Below are positions 14,139 through 22,489 of a stretch of 64,000 nt of DNA, piece after piece (the first letter of the stretch is position 1; each line of letters begins with the position of its first letter). The position numbers and the translations under genes are program-made. Below the pieces are notes generated by a model that was not told where the DNA came from, did no database searches, and saw nothing but the letters and a program-made list of their open reading frames with translations. This DNA is from Flintibacter sp. KGMB00164 (GTDB taxonomy: Bacteria > Bacillota > Clostridia > Oscillospirales > Oscillospiraceae), in the NCBI RefSeq assembly GCF_008727735.1, contig NZ_CP044227.1, positions 372,001-436,000 of the forward strand. Reading direction: 5' to 3'.

Positions 14139-16211
14139 TTATTCCTCTGCCATGGCCTTCGCGGCCTCAATGGCCTTGGCCTGAGCCATGGGCGGGCAGT
14201 CCTCGTAACGGACAAAGTGGAAGGTGAAGGAACCGCGGGACTGGGTCATAGCCCGCAGATCGATGGCGTAAGAGGTCATCTCCGCCATGGGCACCTCGGC
14301 CTCGATCACCTGCTCACCATTGTCGGTGGGAGTCATGCCCATCACGCGGCCGCGGCGCTTGTTCAGATCGCCGATCACGTCGCCCATGTAGCTGTCGGGC
14401 ACGGTGACCTTCAGCTCACCCACGGGCTCCAGCAGCACGGGGTTGGCCTCGGGCATAGCGGCCTTGTAGGCCAGCTGAGCGGCGGTCTTAAAGGCAATTT
14501 CGGAGGAGTCTACGGGGTGGTAGCTTCCATCGTACAGAACGGCCTTCAGGTTGACCACAGGGTAACCGGCCAGAGGACCATGGACGCAGGCCTCGCGCAG
14601 ACCCTTTTCCACAGCGGGGAAGAAGTTCTTGGGCACGGAGCCGCCGAACACTTCCTCGGCAAAGACCATCTCTTCCTGGTCGAAGTTGGGCTCGAAGCGG
14701 ATCCACACGTCACCGAACTGGCCGCTGCCGCCGGTCTGCTTCTTATGACGGCCCTGCTTGGAGACGGTCTTGCGGATCTTCTCACGGTAGGGCACGCGGG
14801 GAGTCTTCAGCTCGGTCTCCACGTTGAAGCGGCTCTTCAGCTTGGACACCAGCACATCCACCTGGATGTCGCCGGCGGCGTAGAGCACCATCTGGTGGGT
14901 CTCGGCGTTGTTGACTACGGTGAAGGAGGGATCCTCCTCGTTGAGGCGGTTCAGGCCCTGAGCAACCTTATCCTCCTGGCCGCGGGTCTTGGGGGAGATG
15001 GCCACGGAGTAGTTGGGCTCAGCGAAGGGGATGGCGGCCAGGGAGATGACCTTACGGGCATCGCACAGGGTGTCGCCGGTCTTGACCTTCTCCATCTTGC
15101 CGATGGCGCCGATGTCGCCGCAGGAGAGCTCCTTGACCTCTTCAGCCTTCTTGCCACGCATGATGTACAGGCGGCCCAGCTTCTCGTTGTTGCCGGTGCG
15201 GGAGTCCACCAGGGTCAGGTCGGAGGTGATGTTGCCGGAGAGAACCTTGATGAAGGAGTACTTGCCGTACTGGTCGGAGACGGTCTTGAACACGAAGGCG
15301 CAGGGCACGCCGCCGGGAGCGACTGCGAACTCCTCCTTGGTGCCGTCGGGAGCAACGCCCTTACGCATGTTGCCCTCGGCGGGGTTGGGCATCAGTTCCA
15401 CGATGTTGTCCATCAGCATCAGGGAGCCCATGGTGTTCACAGCAGAGCCGCACAGCACGGGGAACAGGGACAGCTCGCGCACGCCCTGGCGCAGGCCCTG
15501 AATCATCTCGACATAGGTGAAGTCCTCGCCGGAGAAGAACTTATCCATGAACTCCTCGCTGGTCTCGGCCACGGACTCCTTCAGAGCGTCGTTGAACTCG
15601 GTGATGACGTCTTCCTTGCCTTCGGGGATGTCGATCTCAACGCGCTTGCCGTTCTGCATCTCATAGGCGCGCTTGTTGAGCACGTCGATGATGCCAGTGA
15701 CCTTCTTATTCTCGTCCCAGATGGGCACGACCACGGGAGCGATCTTGTTGCCGAAGCGCTCACGCAGGGCATCGAAGGTGGCGTTGTAGTCGGAGTTTTC
15801 CTCGTCGGTCTTGGAGATATAGATAAAACGGGGCATATCCCGCTCTTCGCAGTATTTCCAGGCCTTCTCCAGGCCCACGGAGATGCCGTCTTTGGCGGAG
15901 CAGACGATAATGGCGGCGTCGGCCACGGTGAGGGCCTGCATCACTTCGCCGGAGAAGTCAAATCCGCCCGGAGTATCCAGCACATTGATCTTACATCCCT
16001 TGTACTCCAGAGGAGCCACAGAGGTGGTGATGGAGATCTGACGCTTGATCTCCTCCTGATCGTAATCGCATACGGTATTTCCGTCGGCACACTTGCCCAT
16101 GCGGTCGATGGCGCCGGTCATATACAGCAGGCTCTCGATCAGAGCGGTCTTACCGCTTCCACTGTGACCCAACAGGCAGACGTTACGGATGTTTTGTACA
16201 GAATAGCTCAT
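14139..16211 (-). CDS. Elongation factor G paralogue (EF-G-like GTPase)
   Basis: 690 residues with the whole EF-G plan: GTPase domain, domain II, domain IV (TGGSGQFGDV near 480-490) and the C-terminal domain. G1 is GHSGSGKT (15-22) and G3 is DTPG (79-82). Switch I reads EEIKRQISITTS rather than the canonical ERGITI, and G4 is SKTD (133-136) rather than NKxD. These changes mark it as the divergent EF-G-like family, not the main fusA, which usually sits with rpsL/rpsG. Translocation, recycling or another ribosome role is unproven. ATG 16211 follows AAGGAG; a longer frame to 16430 has no ribosome site. Confidence 0.9.
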   Translation of the reverse strand: MSYSVQNIRNVCLLGHSGSGKTALIESLLYMTGAIDRMGKCADGNTVCDYDQEEIKRQISITTSVAPLEYKGCKINVLDTPGGFDFSGEVMQALTVADAAIIVCSAKDGISVGLEKAWKYCEERDMPRFIYISKTDEENSDYNATFDALRERFGNKIAPVVVPIWDENKKVTGIIDVLNKRAYEMQNGKRVEIDIPEGKEDVITEFNDALKESVAETSEEFMDKFFSGEDFTYVEMIQGLRQGVRELSLFPVLCGSAVNTMGSLMLMDNIVELMPNPAEGNMRKGVAPDGTKEEFAVAPGGVPCAFVFKTVSDQYGKYSFIKVLSGNITSDLTLVDSRTGNNEKLGRLYIMRGKKAEEVKELSCGDIGAIGKMEKVKTGDTLCDARKVISLAAIPFAEPNYSVAISPKTRGQEDKVAQGLNRLNEEDPSFTVVNNAETHQMVLYAAGDIQVDVLVSKLKSRFNVETELKTPRVPYREKIRKTVSKQGRHKKQTGGSGQFGDVWIRFEPNFDQEEMVFAEEVFGGSVPKNFFPAVEKGLREACVHGPLAGYPVVNLKAVLYDGSYHPVDSSEIAFKTAAQLAYKAAMPEANPVLLEPVGELKVTVPDSYMGDVIGDLNKRRGRVMGMTPTDNGEQVIEAEVPMAEMTSYAIDLRAMTQSRGSFTFHFVRYEDCPPMAQAKAIEAAKAMAEE

Positions 16212-16295
16212 GGTTGATCCAACTCCTTGTTTCGAACATCTGTGACACATATGCGCAGAGTTTGAACTCCGGCATGTGGTACAATCCTGTTGGTT

Positions 16296-16324
16296 ATTAT
16301 AACGTAATACCCCGGTTCTGGCAA
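16296..16324 (-). promoter_or_regulatory. Promoter of the EF-G paralogue
   Basis: Reverse strand: TTGCCA (16319-16324), a 17-bp spacer and a consensus TATAAT (16296-16301), about 85 bp before the start codon. Confidence 0.7.
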
Positions 16325-16440
16325 CTGTTTTTTTGGCGCGATTGCCCGTTGTGCCCCGGGTGAGCCGGGAGATTCCATACCTTTTTTTATGAAAAGTGCC
16401 TAAAAATCGAGGAATTGTATAAATTAACAAAGAATATAAA

Positions 16441-16470
16441 AAAGGGACCCGAAAAATTCCGGGTCCCTTT
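16441..16470 (-). terminator. Terminator of the sigma/anti-sigma operon
   Basis: AAAGGGACCCG (16441-16451) pairs with CGGGTCCCTTT (16460-16470), with an A-run on the left that is a T-run for the reverse-strand transcript. Confidence 0.85.
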
Positions 16471-16474
16471 GGGA

Positions 16475-17365
16475 TTATTTTCCGCTTTCGCCCAGGCGGA
16501 CGATGCAGGTTTCGCTCCAGGGGGTGGAGGTGACGGTGTATTCCGCCTTCTTCTCATCTAAAATCCGGCACAGCTGCTCCAGCACCTGGCTGGTCACGGT
16601 GCAGCTGACGTTTCCCTCGTTGTCCACAGACCACTCATTCAGAGCGGGCAGCAGATCGGAGACGCCATCCGGCATGGTGTAGAGCACCAGGACCGTCTGA
16701 GTGGATGCGGTGGAAATCTGGGCCTTGTTCTGCGCGTCGGGTTCACCGCTCTGGCCCTCAAAACCGCTGACCGATGAGTCGGGGGTTGTCTGGCCGGAGG
16801 ACTGAGAGCCCTGCGTGCCGCTTGATTCTACCTCCGGCTGGGGATCCGCGGTGCGGGGCTGGGGGACGGAAGCGGAATCGCTGTCCCCATCGTCGGGAGC
16901 CTGGGCGGGGTCCACACCGTATTGGGTGGCAGAATCGCTCTGGGAGCCGTCAGCAGTGCCGGACGACTGGGAGGATACTTCGCCCTGACCGGAGGTGACC
17001 ATGCCGCCGCTCAAATTCCCATCCTGGGGCAGGGAGCGGTAAATGCCAATGCAAAGGAGGGCACAGGCTGCCAATCCCGCCAAAGCCCGGACCTGAGGCC
17101 GGCGCCACAGGGGGATCACCTTGGGCTTGCTCTGGGTCTGCTGCACCTGAGCCATCACACGCTGGGTAAAGTCTGCCGGAGCCTGCATCTCTCCCAGGTT
17201 CCGCAGGGCCTGGTCCAGCTGTTCCAGCTCCTCCTTGTCCTTGCGGCAGGAGGGACAGGCGGCCAGATGTTCCTCCAGCTCCTGCTTCTCCTGAGGGGAG
17301 AGGGGTTCGTCTAACTGCTGGCTGAGCAGTTCCCAGGTGCGTTCACACGAGATCACAGCCATCAC
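16475..17365 (-). CDS. Anti-sigma factor with zinc-finger N-terminus
   Basis: 296 residues. The N-terminus carries the anti-sigma zinc-binding pattern (Cys7, then EEHLAACPSC with His33, Cys37 and Cys40), a coiled region, one membrane segment (about 92-110), a long Ser/Gly/Gln/Asp-rich extracytoplasmic linker (about 115-215) and a small folded outer domain. It should hold the adjacent sigma factor inactive at the membrane until an outside signal arrives. It overlaps the sigma gene by 4 nt (17362-17365), so the two are translationally coupled. The signal is unknown. Confidence 0.88.
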   Translation of the reverse strand: MMAVISCERTWELLSQQLDEPLSPQEKQELEEHLAACPSCRKDKEELEQLDQALRNLGEMQAPADFTQRVMAQVQQTQSKPKVIPLWRRPQVRALAGLAACALLCIGIYRSLPQDGNLSGGMVTSGQGEVSSQSSGTADGSQSDSATQYGVDPAQAPDDGDSDSASVPQPRTADPQPEVESSGTQGSQSSGQTTPDSSVSGFEGQSGEPDAQNKAQISTASTQTVLVLYTMPDGVSDLLPALNEWSVDNEGNVSCTVTSQVLEQLCRILDEKKAEYTVTSTPWSETCIVRLGESGK

Positions 17366-17973
17366 CTCCGTTTCGTTCCTTCTTTTTGGGTAGACGTGTC
17401 GGAGGCAAAAAAGTTCCCTTCCGCAGTCAAAATTTTTTTCAAAGCCAGCCGGGCGCGGGCGATGCGGGATTTCACCGTGCCCAGGTCCAGGTCCAGCGCC
17501 GCTCCGATCTCCTGGTAGGACAGGCCGGACAGCTCCCGCATGACCAAAATCTCCCGCTGGTGGTCGGGGAGAGCTTGCAGGCCTGCCTCCACCGCTTCCT
17601 GCGCCATGCGGCGCTCAGTCTGAAGGGCGGGATCGGCCTGGTGGTCAGCGGGTTCCCAGTCGCTCTCGCCGTCCTCTCCGGTGAGGGAGGCGACCTCCAG
17701 GTCACGGCGGCGTTTGCGGCGGCGGAGATGGTCGATGCAGGCGTTGCTGGTGAGACGGTATACCCAGGTGGAGAAGCTGCTCTCCCCCTTAAAGGTGGGC
17801 AGAGCCCGCCAGGCATTGAGAAAGGCCTCCTGGGCTGCATCCTGGGCGTCCTCCGGGTCGCCCAGCATCCGCAGGGCCAGGGAATACACCCGGTTTTGGT
17901 TGTCCAGCACCAGCTGTTCAAAGGCTCCTGGATCGCCTGCTTTGGCCCGGGCGATCAACTCCGCTTCTGTCAT
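17362..17973 (-). CDS. ECF-family RNA polymerase sigma factor
   Basis: 203 residues. Region 2 (about 10-90) contains the DAAQEAFLNAWRAL core and the FSTWVYRLTSNACID recognition segment. Region 4 (about 125-190) contains LSYQEIGAALDLDLGTVKSRIARAR. It directs RNA polymerase to stress-type promoters and is paired with the downstream anti-sigma. The start at 17973 is set by AAGGAGG 8 nt upstream; the frame is open to 18018 but that stretch is repeat copy C. SigW/RpoE-like; the regulon cannot be told from sequence. Confidence 0.92.
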   Translation of the reverse strand: MTEAELIARAKAGDPGAFEQLVLDNQNRVYSLALRMLGDPEDAQDAAQEAFLNAWRALPTFKGESSFSTWVYRLTSNACIDHLRRRKRRRDLEVASLTGEDGESDWEPADHQADPALQTERRMAQEAVEAGLQALPDHQREILVMRELSGLSYQEIGAALDLDLGTVKSRIARARLALKKILTAEGNFFASDTSTQKEGTKRR

Positions 17974-17988
17974 CTTCTCCACCTCCTT

Positions 17989-18050
17989 CCCCCGCTTTCT
18001 TGAAAGAAAGCTTGGCAAAGAACTTTGTGGGAAACTTCGTTTCCCTTCTG
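17989..18050 (+). repeat. Hairpin repeat, copy C (diverged)
   Basis: GCTTTCTT/AAGAAAGC stem (17994-18011), a GGCAAAGAACTTTGTGG core, then GAAAC-TTC-GTTTC (18031-18043) and CTTCTG. The order matches copies A and B. It fills the gap between the sigma gene and dus and lies opposite to their transcription. Confidence 0.65.
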
Positions 18051-18069
18051 TTTTGGTTACATATGGCCC

Positions 18070-19041
18070 TTACGTCAGGTCCCGCAAGATCCCCTTGGTC
18101 ACCTTGTATACGTCCTCCAGGGTAGTGATCTTCACGATTTGTTCCTTATAATAGCCTGCGTGGGGCACGCCCTTGAGATACCAGGCGTAGTGTCGCCGGG
18201 CCTCCAGACAGGCGATCTTCTCTCCCTTGTTGGCCGCCGACAGCTCAAACTGCCGCACCGCAGTGCGGCACCGCTCCTCCAGGGGAGGTATGGGCGGGAT
18301 CTCCCGGCCCTCCAGGGCGGCCTTGCACTGGGCAAACAGCCAGGGGTTTCCGAACACGCCCCGGCCGATCATTGCCATGTCCGCTCCGGTGTATTTCAGG
18401 ATCCGGGGTGCGTCCTCGCCCTTAAAGACATCGCCGTTGGCGATGACCGGGATCTTCACTGCCTTTTTGACCTCCCGGATCCAATCCCAGTTGGCGGTGC
18501 CGGAATACATCTGGTTGCGGGTGCGGCCGTGGACAGCCACGGCGGAGGCGCCCGCCTGCTCCATGGCCTTGGCAAATTCCACGCAGTTGATGGAGCCCTT
18601 GTCCCAGCCCAGACGGAACTTTACCGTCACGGGGCAGCCTGCGCCGCGGATCACCGCCTCCAGCACCTTGACTGCCTTGTCCGGGTCCCGCATGAGGCCC
18701 GAGCCGTCCCCGGAGTTTGCCACCTTGGGCACCGGACAGCCCATATTGATGTCGATAAGGTCGGCTCCGGATACCTCGTGAGCAATGGCTGCACCCTCCT
18801 GCATGCATACCGGGTCGCTGCCGAAGATCTGAGCGGCGGCGGGGTGCTCCCCCTCTCCCAACTGGAGCAGGGGAATGGTCTTTTTATCCTGATAGCACAG
18901 GGCCTTGGCGCTGACCATCTCGGTGCAGGTCAGGCCTGCGCCCTGCTCCCGGCAGATGGTGCGGAAGGCCACGTCGGTGACTCCGGCCATGGGGGCCAGA
19001 GCCAGGGGTGTTTCAATGTTGATTCCAGCAATGGATACCAT
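18070..19041 (-). CDS. dus: tRNA-dihydrouridine synthase
   Basis: 323 residues. An FMN-binding TIM barrel opens with PLALAPMAGVTD (12-23). The catalytic Cys102 lies in NMGCPVPKV, the VTVKFRLGWD lysine and VHGRTR follow, and a C-terminal helical tRNA-binding part ends the protein. It reduces specific uridines in tRNA to dihydrouridine using NADPH. The motif wording is closest to DusB. ATG 19041 is chosen because AGGAGG lies just upstream; an ATG at 19059 has no site. The sigma/anti-sigma pair lies downstream on the same strand, separated by repeat copy C. Confidence 0.93.
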   Translation of the reverse strand: MVSIAGINIETPLALAPMAGVTDVAFRTICREQGAGLTCTEMVSAKALCYQDKKTIPLLQLGEGEHPAAAQIFGSDPVCMQEGAAIAHEVSGADLIDINMGCPVPKVANSGDGSGLMRDPDKAVKVLEAVIRGAGCPVTVKFRLGWDKGSINCVEFAKAMEQAGASAVAVHGRTRNQMYSGTANWDWIREVKKAVKIPVIANGDVFKGEDAPRILKYTGADMAMIGRGVFGNPWLFAQCKAALEGREIPPIPPLEERCRTAVRQFELSAANKGEKIACLEARRHYAWYLKGVPHAGYYKEQIVKITTLEDVYKVTKGILRDLT

Positions 19042-19183
19042 GTGTCCTCCTATGGTCAAGGGCCGGAAAACCTTCCCGGCCCGAACTGTTCACGCCATTG
19101 TATCACACCCTGTATTGGTTGACAAGGGCGGCGGAAATCATTAAAATTGGGAAAAACCCTGTACATATAAGGAGAGAGAAACC

Positions 19184-20386
19184 ATGGAGCTTGCCCTGCG
19201 TGCCGCCGCTCTGGGCGGCGTGAGCGTTTACCGTCCCATCCTCAAAACCCCTCTGATGACCGTGCTGAGCCAGCTTTTGCAGGCCTGCCGGGGCGGAGCG
19301 GGACAGGAGGCTCTGGACCGATACACCGAAGTGTTCTATCAGCTGCGTCAGGAGGGATTTTCCGGCCTGGGTGATTGGCTGTGGGATCAGCTGCGCTACA
19401 CCGACAACCCCTACGGGACTCTGGTAGACTTGGGCGGAGAAGACCCGGTGCTGGAGGGGGCTGCCCGCCGGGATGTGCAGGCCCTGATGGACCTGGTCAG
19501 CACCCCCTGTACGGCCTATCTGGAGGCCATGACTGCCGCCCTGCCCCAGGAGTATGCCTCCGTGGTAGAGAGACTGCCCCAGTGGGAGGCCAAGGTCCCC
19601 TTTGATTTTGAGTCCCTTACCGCCTTCTACCGGGAGAATGGCTGCGGCCTGTACGCCCGGTACCGGGCCTTTCTGTGGGAGGAGGGACATCTGGTTCCGG
19701 TGCCCGATCCTGACTGTCCCCACCCCATCGAGCTGCTGGGCTATGAGCAGCAGCGCCAGCAGGTGCTGGACAACACCCGCCTGCTCCTCTCCGGCCGTCC
19801 GGCCAACAATGTGCTGCTTTTCGGCGACGGCGGAACCGGAAAGTCGGCTACCGTGAAGTCCATGCTCTACCGGGAGGGAATGGAGGACCTGCGTCTCATC
19901 GAGATCCAGAAGGAGAACCTGGTGGGCATGTCCCAGCTGATGCGCTCTCTGGGAGGCCGCCGGCACAAGTTCATCCTGTTTATTGACGACCTGGCCTTTG
20001 ACCAGGACGATAAGACCTACTCCTCCATGAAGACCATCCTGGAGGGCGGCCTGGAGAAGCGCCCGGCCAACGTGGCCATCTACGCTACCTCCAACCGCCG
20101 TCATCTGGTGCGCCAGAACTTCTCCGACCGGGGCACCGACGAGGTGGATGCCTTCGAGACCATTGCGGAGAAGACCGCCCTGGCCGAGCGCTTTGGCCTG
20201 CGCATCCCCTACCTCACCATGAACAAAAAGGAGTATCTCAATCTGGTGGACCATCTGGCCGGACTGGAGGGGCTGGAGATGGACCGGGAGGTGCTTCATG
20301 CCAAGGCCATGGAGTGGGAGATTCGCCATGCCGGACGCACACCCCGGGTGGCCCGGCAGTTTATTGCATCCCTGCGTACACCCTGA
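19184..20386 (+). CDS. DUF815-family AAA-type ATPase
   Basis: 400 residues. A helical N-terminal half (1-180) of unknown role is followed by an ATPase core with Walker A GDGGTGKS (214-221), Walker B FILFIDDL (263-270) and a sensor-like IYATSNRRHLV near 305. DUF815 proteins are cytoplasmic NTPases of unknown function, common in Clostridia. GGAGAGAG stands upstream of ATG 19184. It is followed at 94 nt by an esterase gene on the same strand; cotranscription is possible but not shown. Confidence 0.88.
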   Translation: MELALRAAALGGVSVYRPILKTPLMTVLSQLLQACRGGAGQEALDRYTEVFYQLRQEGFSGLGDWLWDQLRYTDNPYGTLVDLGGEDPVLEGAARRDVQALMDLVSTPCTAYLEAMTAALPQEYASVVERLPQWEAKVPFDFESLTAFYRENGCGLYARYRAFLWEEGHLVPVPDPDCPHPIELLGYEQQRQQVLDNTRLLLSGRPANNVLLFGDGGTGKSATVKSMLYREGMEDLRLIEIQKENLVGMSQLMRSLGGRRHKFILFIDDLAFDQDDKTYSSMKTILEGGLEKRPANVAIYATSNRRHLVRQNFSDRGTDEVDAFETIAEKTALAERFGLRIPYLTMNKKEYLNLVDHLAGLEGLEMDREVLHAKAMEWEIRHAGRTPRVARQFIASLRTP

Positions 20387-20479
20387 GGGGGACCTCTTGT
20401 CCCCGGTCAGCATATGTGGTATGATATGGAATAAGAATGTATCCGCTTGCACAAGCATTCTGCTTTGGGAGGTGGGTTT

Positions 20480-21346
20480 ATGATCACCGCGTACCATAAG
20501 GAATACAGCGACTGCCTGGGCCGGGATATGGAATTCAAGGTCTATGGGTCCGGCGGTAAGCCTGTGCTGGTCATCCCCGGCGAGAAGGGCCGCTTCTTCC
20601 AATGGGAGGAGACCGGGATGGTGGAGGCGCTGAAGTCGGAGCTGGAGCGGCACCGCCTGCAGCTGTTTGTGGCCGACACCATCGACGCGGAGACGGTGTG
20701 CAACCAGTGGGGCGACCCCTACCACCGGGTGCGCATGCACGAGGGTTGGTACCACTATGTGGTGGATGAACTGGTCCCCCGCATCGGTGAACTGAACGCC
20801 ACCGGGCAGGATCTGCTGGTGGTGGGCTGCTCCATGGGTGCCTACCACGCGGCCAACTTCTTTTTGCGCCGCCCCGACCTATTTGACGGGCTGATCGCCC
20901 TGTCAGGCGTGTACGACACCTATGGGATGTATCAAGGCTATATGGATGAGGTGGCCTATGCCAACGACCCCTGTGTCAGCCTGTCCGGCATGGCTTTGGA
21001 CCACCCCTATATCGATATGTTCAACCGCCGGCGCATGGTGTTCTGCTGCGGGCAGGGAGCGGGAGAGGAAGCCTCCCTGGCAGCTACCCGCCGTCTGGAG
21101 CAGGTATTCCTGCGCAAAGGTATTCGGGCCAGAATGGACTACTGGGGCTTTGATGTGGATCACAGCTGGTTCTGGTGGAACAAGCAGATGCCCTACTTTT
21201 TGCCCTATGCCCTGGGAGAAGAGCCTTGGCCGCCCAGAGCCAGAGAGGACCGGGAGGAGCCGGAGCACGCCTATTATCCCTACTATCCTTACTCCCCCTT
21301 CCCGCCCCGGGAGCGGCTGCTCTACTTTGAAGAGGACTTTGACTAA
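20480..21346 (+). CDS. Alpha/beta-hydrolase, putative esterase (esterase D-like)
   Basis: 288 residues. The nucleophile elbow is GCSMG with Ser118. The late FDVDHSWFWWNKQM segment supplies the likely catalytic His, and an Asp follows from the fold. There is no signal peptide. It belongs to the putative esterase family that includes S-formylglutathione hydrolase-like and mycolyl-type enzymes. The C-terminus ends in a Tyr/Pro-rich tail (YYPYYPYSPFPP). ATG 20480 follows GGGAGGTG; the frame is open 11 codons further back without a better site. Substrate unknown. Confidence 0.82.
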   Translation: MITAYHKEYSDCLGRDMEFKVYGSGGKPVLVIPGEKGRFFQWEETGMVEALKSELERHRLQLFVADTIDAETVCNQWGDPYHRVRMHEGWYHYVVDELVPRIGELNATGQDLLVVGCSMGAYHAANFFLRRPDLFDGLIALSGVYDTYGMYQGYMDEVAYANDPCVSLSGMALDHPYIDMFNRRRMVFCCGQGAGEEASLAATRRLEQVFLRKGIRARMDYWGFDVDHSWFWWNKQMPYFLPYALGEEPWPPRAREDREEPEHAYYPYYPYSPFPPRERLLYFEEDFD

Positions 21347-21347
21347 G

Positions 21348-21386
21348 AAAAAGATCCGTTTTCCTTCGGGAAAGCGGATCTTTTTT
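21348..21386. terminator. Bidirectional terminator between esterase and Nudix genes
   Basis: AAAAAGATCCG and its complement CGGATCTTTTTT enclose a TTTTCC-TTC-GGGAAA stem, directly after the esterase stop codon. Confidence 0.85.
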
Positions 21387-21445
21387 GATGATTCAGGCTA
21401 TTTTTATGGAGTGGAGCGGGTTTTGCTTTGGCTGCTTCACATGTT

Positions 21446-22114
21446 TTACAGCAAGGAAGCCGTTTCCTTTTTTCGACACAGATACTGTAAATAGGCACCC
21501 AGAGTAATTCCGTCAGTAATGGTGCCGTCGGCCACCTGCTGAGCTATCTCCTCCGGTGTGACCCAGCGCAAACCGTGGATGCCCTCTCCGTTGTCGGCGG
21601 GGATGTCTACTTCTCCTACCTGGGCACAAAATACCTGTACCTTGCCGGCACTGATGCCGGTATCGGTCTGAATTTCCCCCAAAAACTCCAATTCCTCTGG
21701 GGCAATGCGGACACCCAGCTCTTCCCAAAGCTCCTTGGCTCCGTTTTCCGCCGGAGTCAGATCCTCCCCAAAGCCTCGGGGAAATTCTCCGCCGCTCTCC
21801 ATACGGGGGGGATGACGGAAAATGGACAGAAGACCAAAACGGCCATTCCGGCAGGGGATCACGACCACACCATTACTCTTGTGGGGGTAGACCACCCGGG
21901 CGTAGGTATATAGCTCCCCATTTTCCCGTATGCACAGATCAGCCAGAACAAAGTAGTAGGGCGAGTTGTCGTAGACGACCCCTACCGGTTTTCCAGTAGA
22001 GGCAGAGTAGTTTCGCAGTGTCTCCTCGTCCATGCAAAGAGGAATCTGGTTGGAGGGGGCGAAGAGCTCAGGCCGCCGGGCGGCCAGCTGAAAATACTGG
22101 GTAATCGAGTCCAT
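21446..22114 (-). CDS. Nudix hydrolase
   Basis: 222 residues. The Nudix box is GFGEDLTPAENGAKELWEELGV (about 103-124), with Lys in place of the usual Arg before the first Glu. The N-terminal 70 residues and the surrounding FPRGFGE pattern resemble ADP-sugar or NADH-type Nudix enzymes of Clostridia. It should hydrolyse a nucleoside diphosphate linked to another group, with Mg2+. It is convergent with the esterase and shares its terminator. Exact substrate unknown. Confidence 0.85.
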   Translation of the reverse strand: MDSITQYFQLAARRPELFAPSNQIPLCMDEETLRNYSASTGKPVGVVYDNSPYYFVLADLCIRENGELYTYARVVYPHKSNGVVVIPCRNGRFGLLSIFRHPPRMESGGEFPRGFGEDLTPAENGAKELWEELGVRIAPEELEFLGEIQTDTGISAGKVQVFCAQVGEVDIPADNGEGIHGLRWVTPEEIAQQVADGTITDGITLGAYLQYLCRKKETASLL

Positions 22115-22188
22115 ACCGGTCTCCTTTCGCCAAAATATACGGAAGAAATAAATCTGGATTTTCTATGCCAACATCATAATATATGCAG

Positions 22189-22230
22189 AAAAAAGCTGCA
22201 AGCCTTGTTTCATTTGGCTTGTAGCTTTTT
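22189..22230 (-). terminator. Terminator left of the IS200-like remnant
   Basis: AAAAAAGCTGCAAGCC (22189-22204) and GGCTTGTAGCTTTTT (22216-22230) form a long stem with one mismatch and an A/T-run on each side. It is best placed to end leftward transcripts from the GntR pair. Confidence 0.65.
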
Positions 22231-22237
22231 GTATAAA

Positions 22238-22480
22238 GAAAACCACTCGCTAGGCGAGTGGTTCAAAAAAGCCTAATGGCGATGATGAAGAAAAAAGACT
22301 CCCTTTGCTATAATGGAAGTGCGGTCTGCCAACTGCACAAACACCAGTTGGATGAAGATAAGGCCGGAGAACTATTGACTATGGGAAACTTTTAAACCCG
22401 TTGACGGGCAGCAAGTAGCAGAACGCTCGCGGCTGACAGATCGTACTTGCACGACGGGACGTGCGGGCTAGTAACAAAGG
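22238..22480 (+). mobile_element. Probable non-autonomous IS200/IS605-family remnant
   Basis: A perfect hairpin ACCACTCGC-TA-GGCGAGTGGT (22241-22262) is followed by TTCAAAAAAGCC, a TATAAT (22308-22313) and a segment like the tnpA 5' region (AACTGCACAAACACC). The right part holds GCACG/CGTGC (22450-22464) and CGGGCTAGTAAC. Subterminal hairpins without inverted terminal repeats are the mark of IS200/IS605 ends. No transposase ORF remains, so the element seems internally deleted. The call rests on remembered end sequences, not on a search. Confidence 0.5.
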
Positions 22481-22489
22481 TTTTCTTAT

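Noticed and set aside
17974-18018. Sigma factor start at 18018
   Set aside because: The extra 15 residues come from hairpin repeat copy C; an AAGGAGG site 8 nt before ATG 17973 fixes the start.
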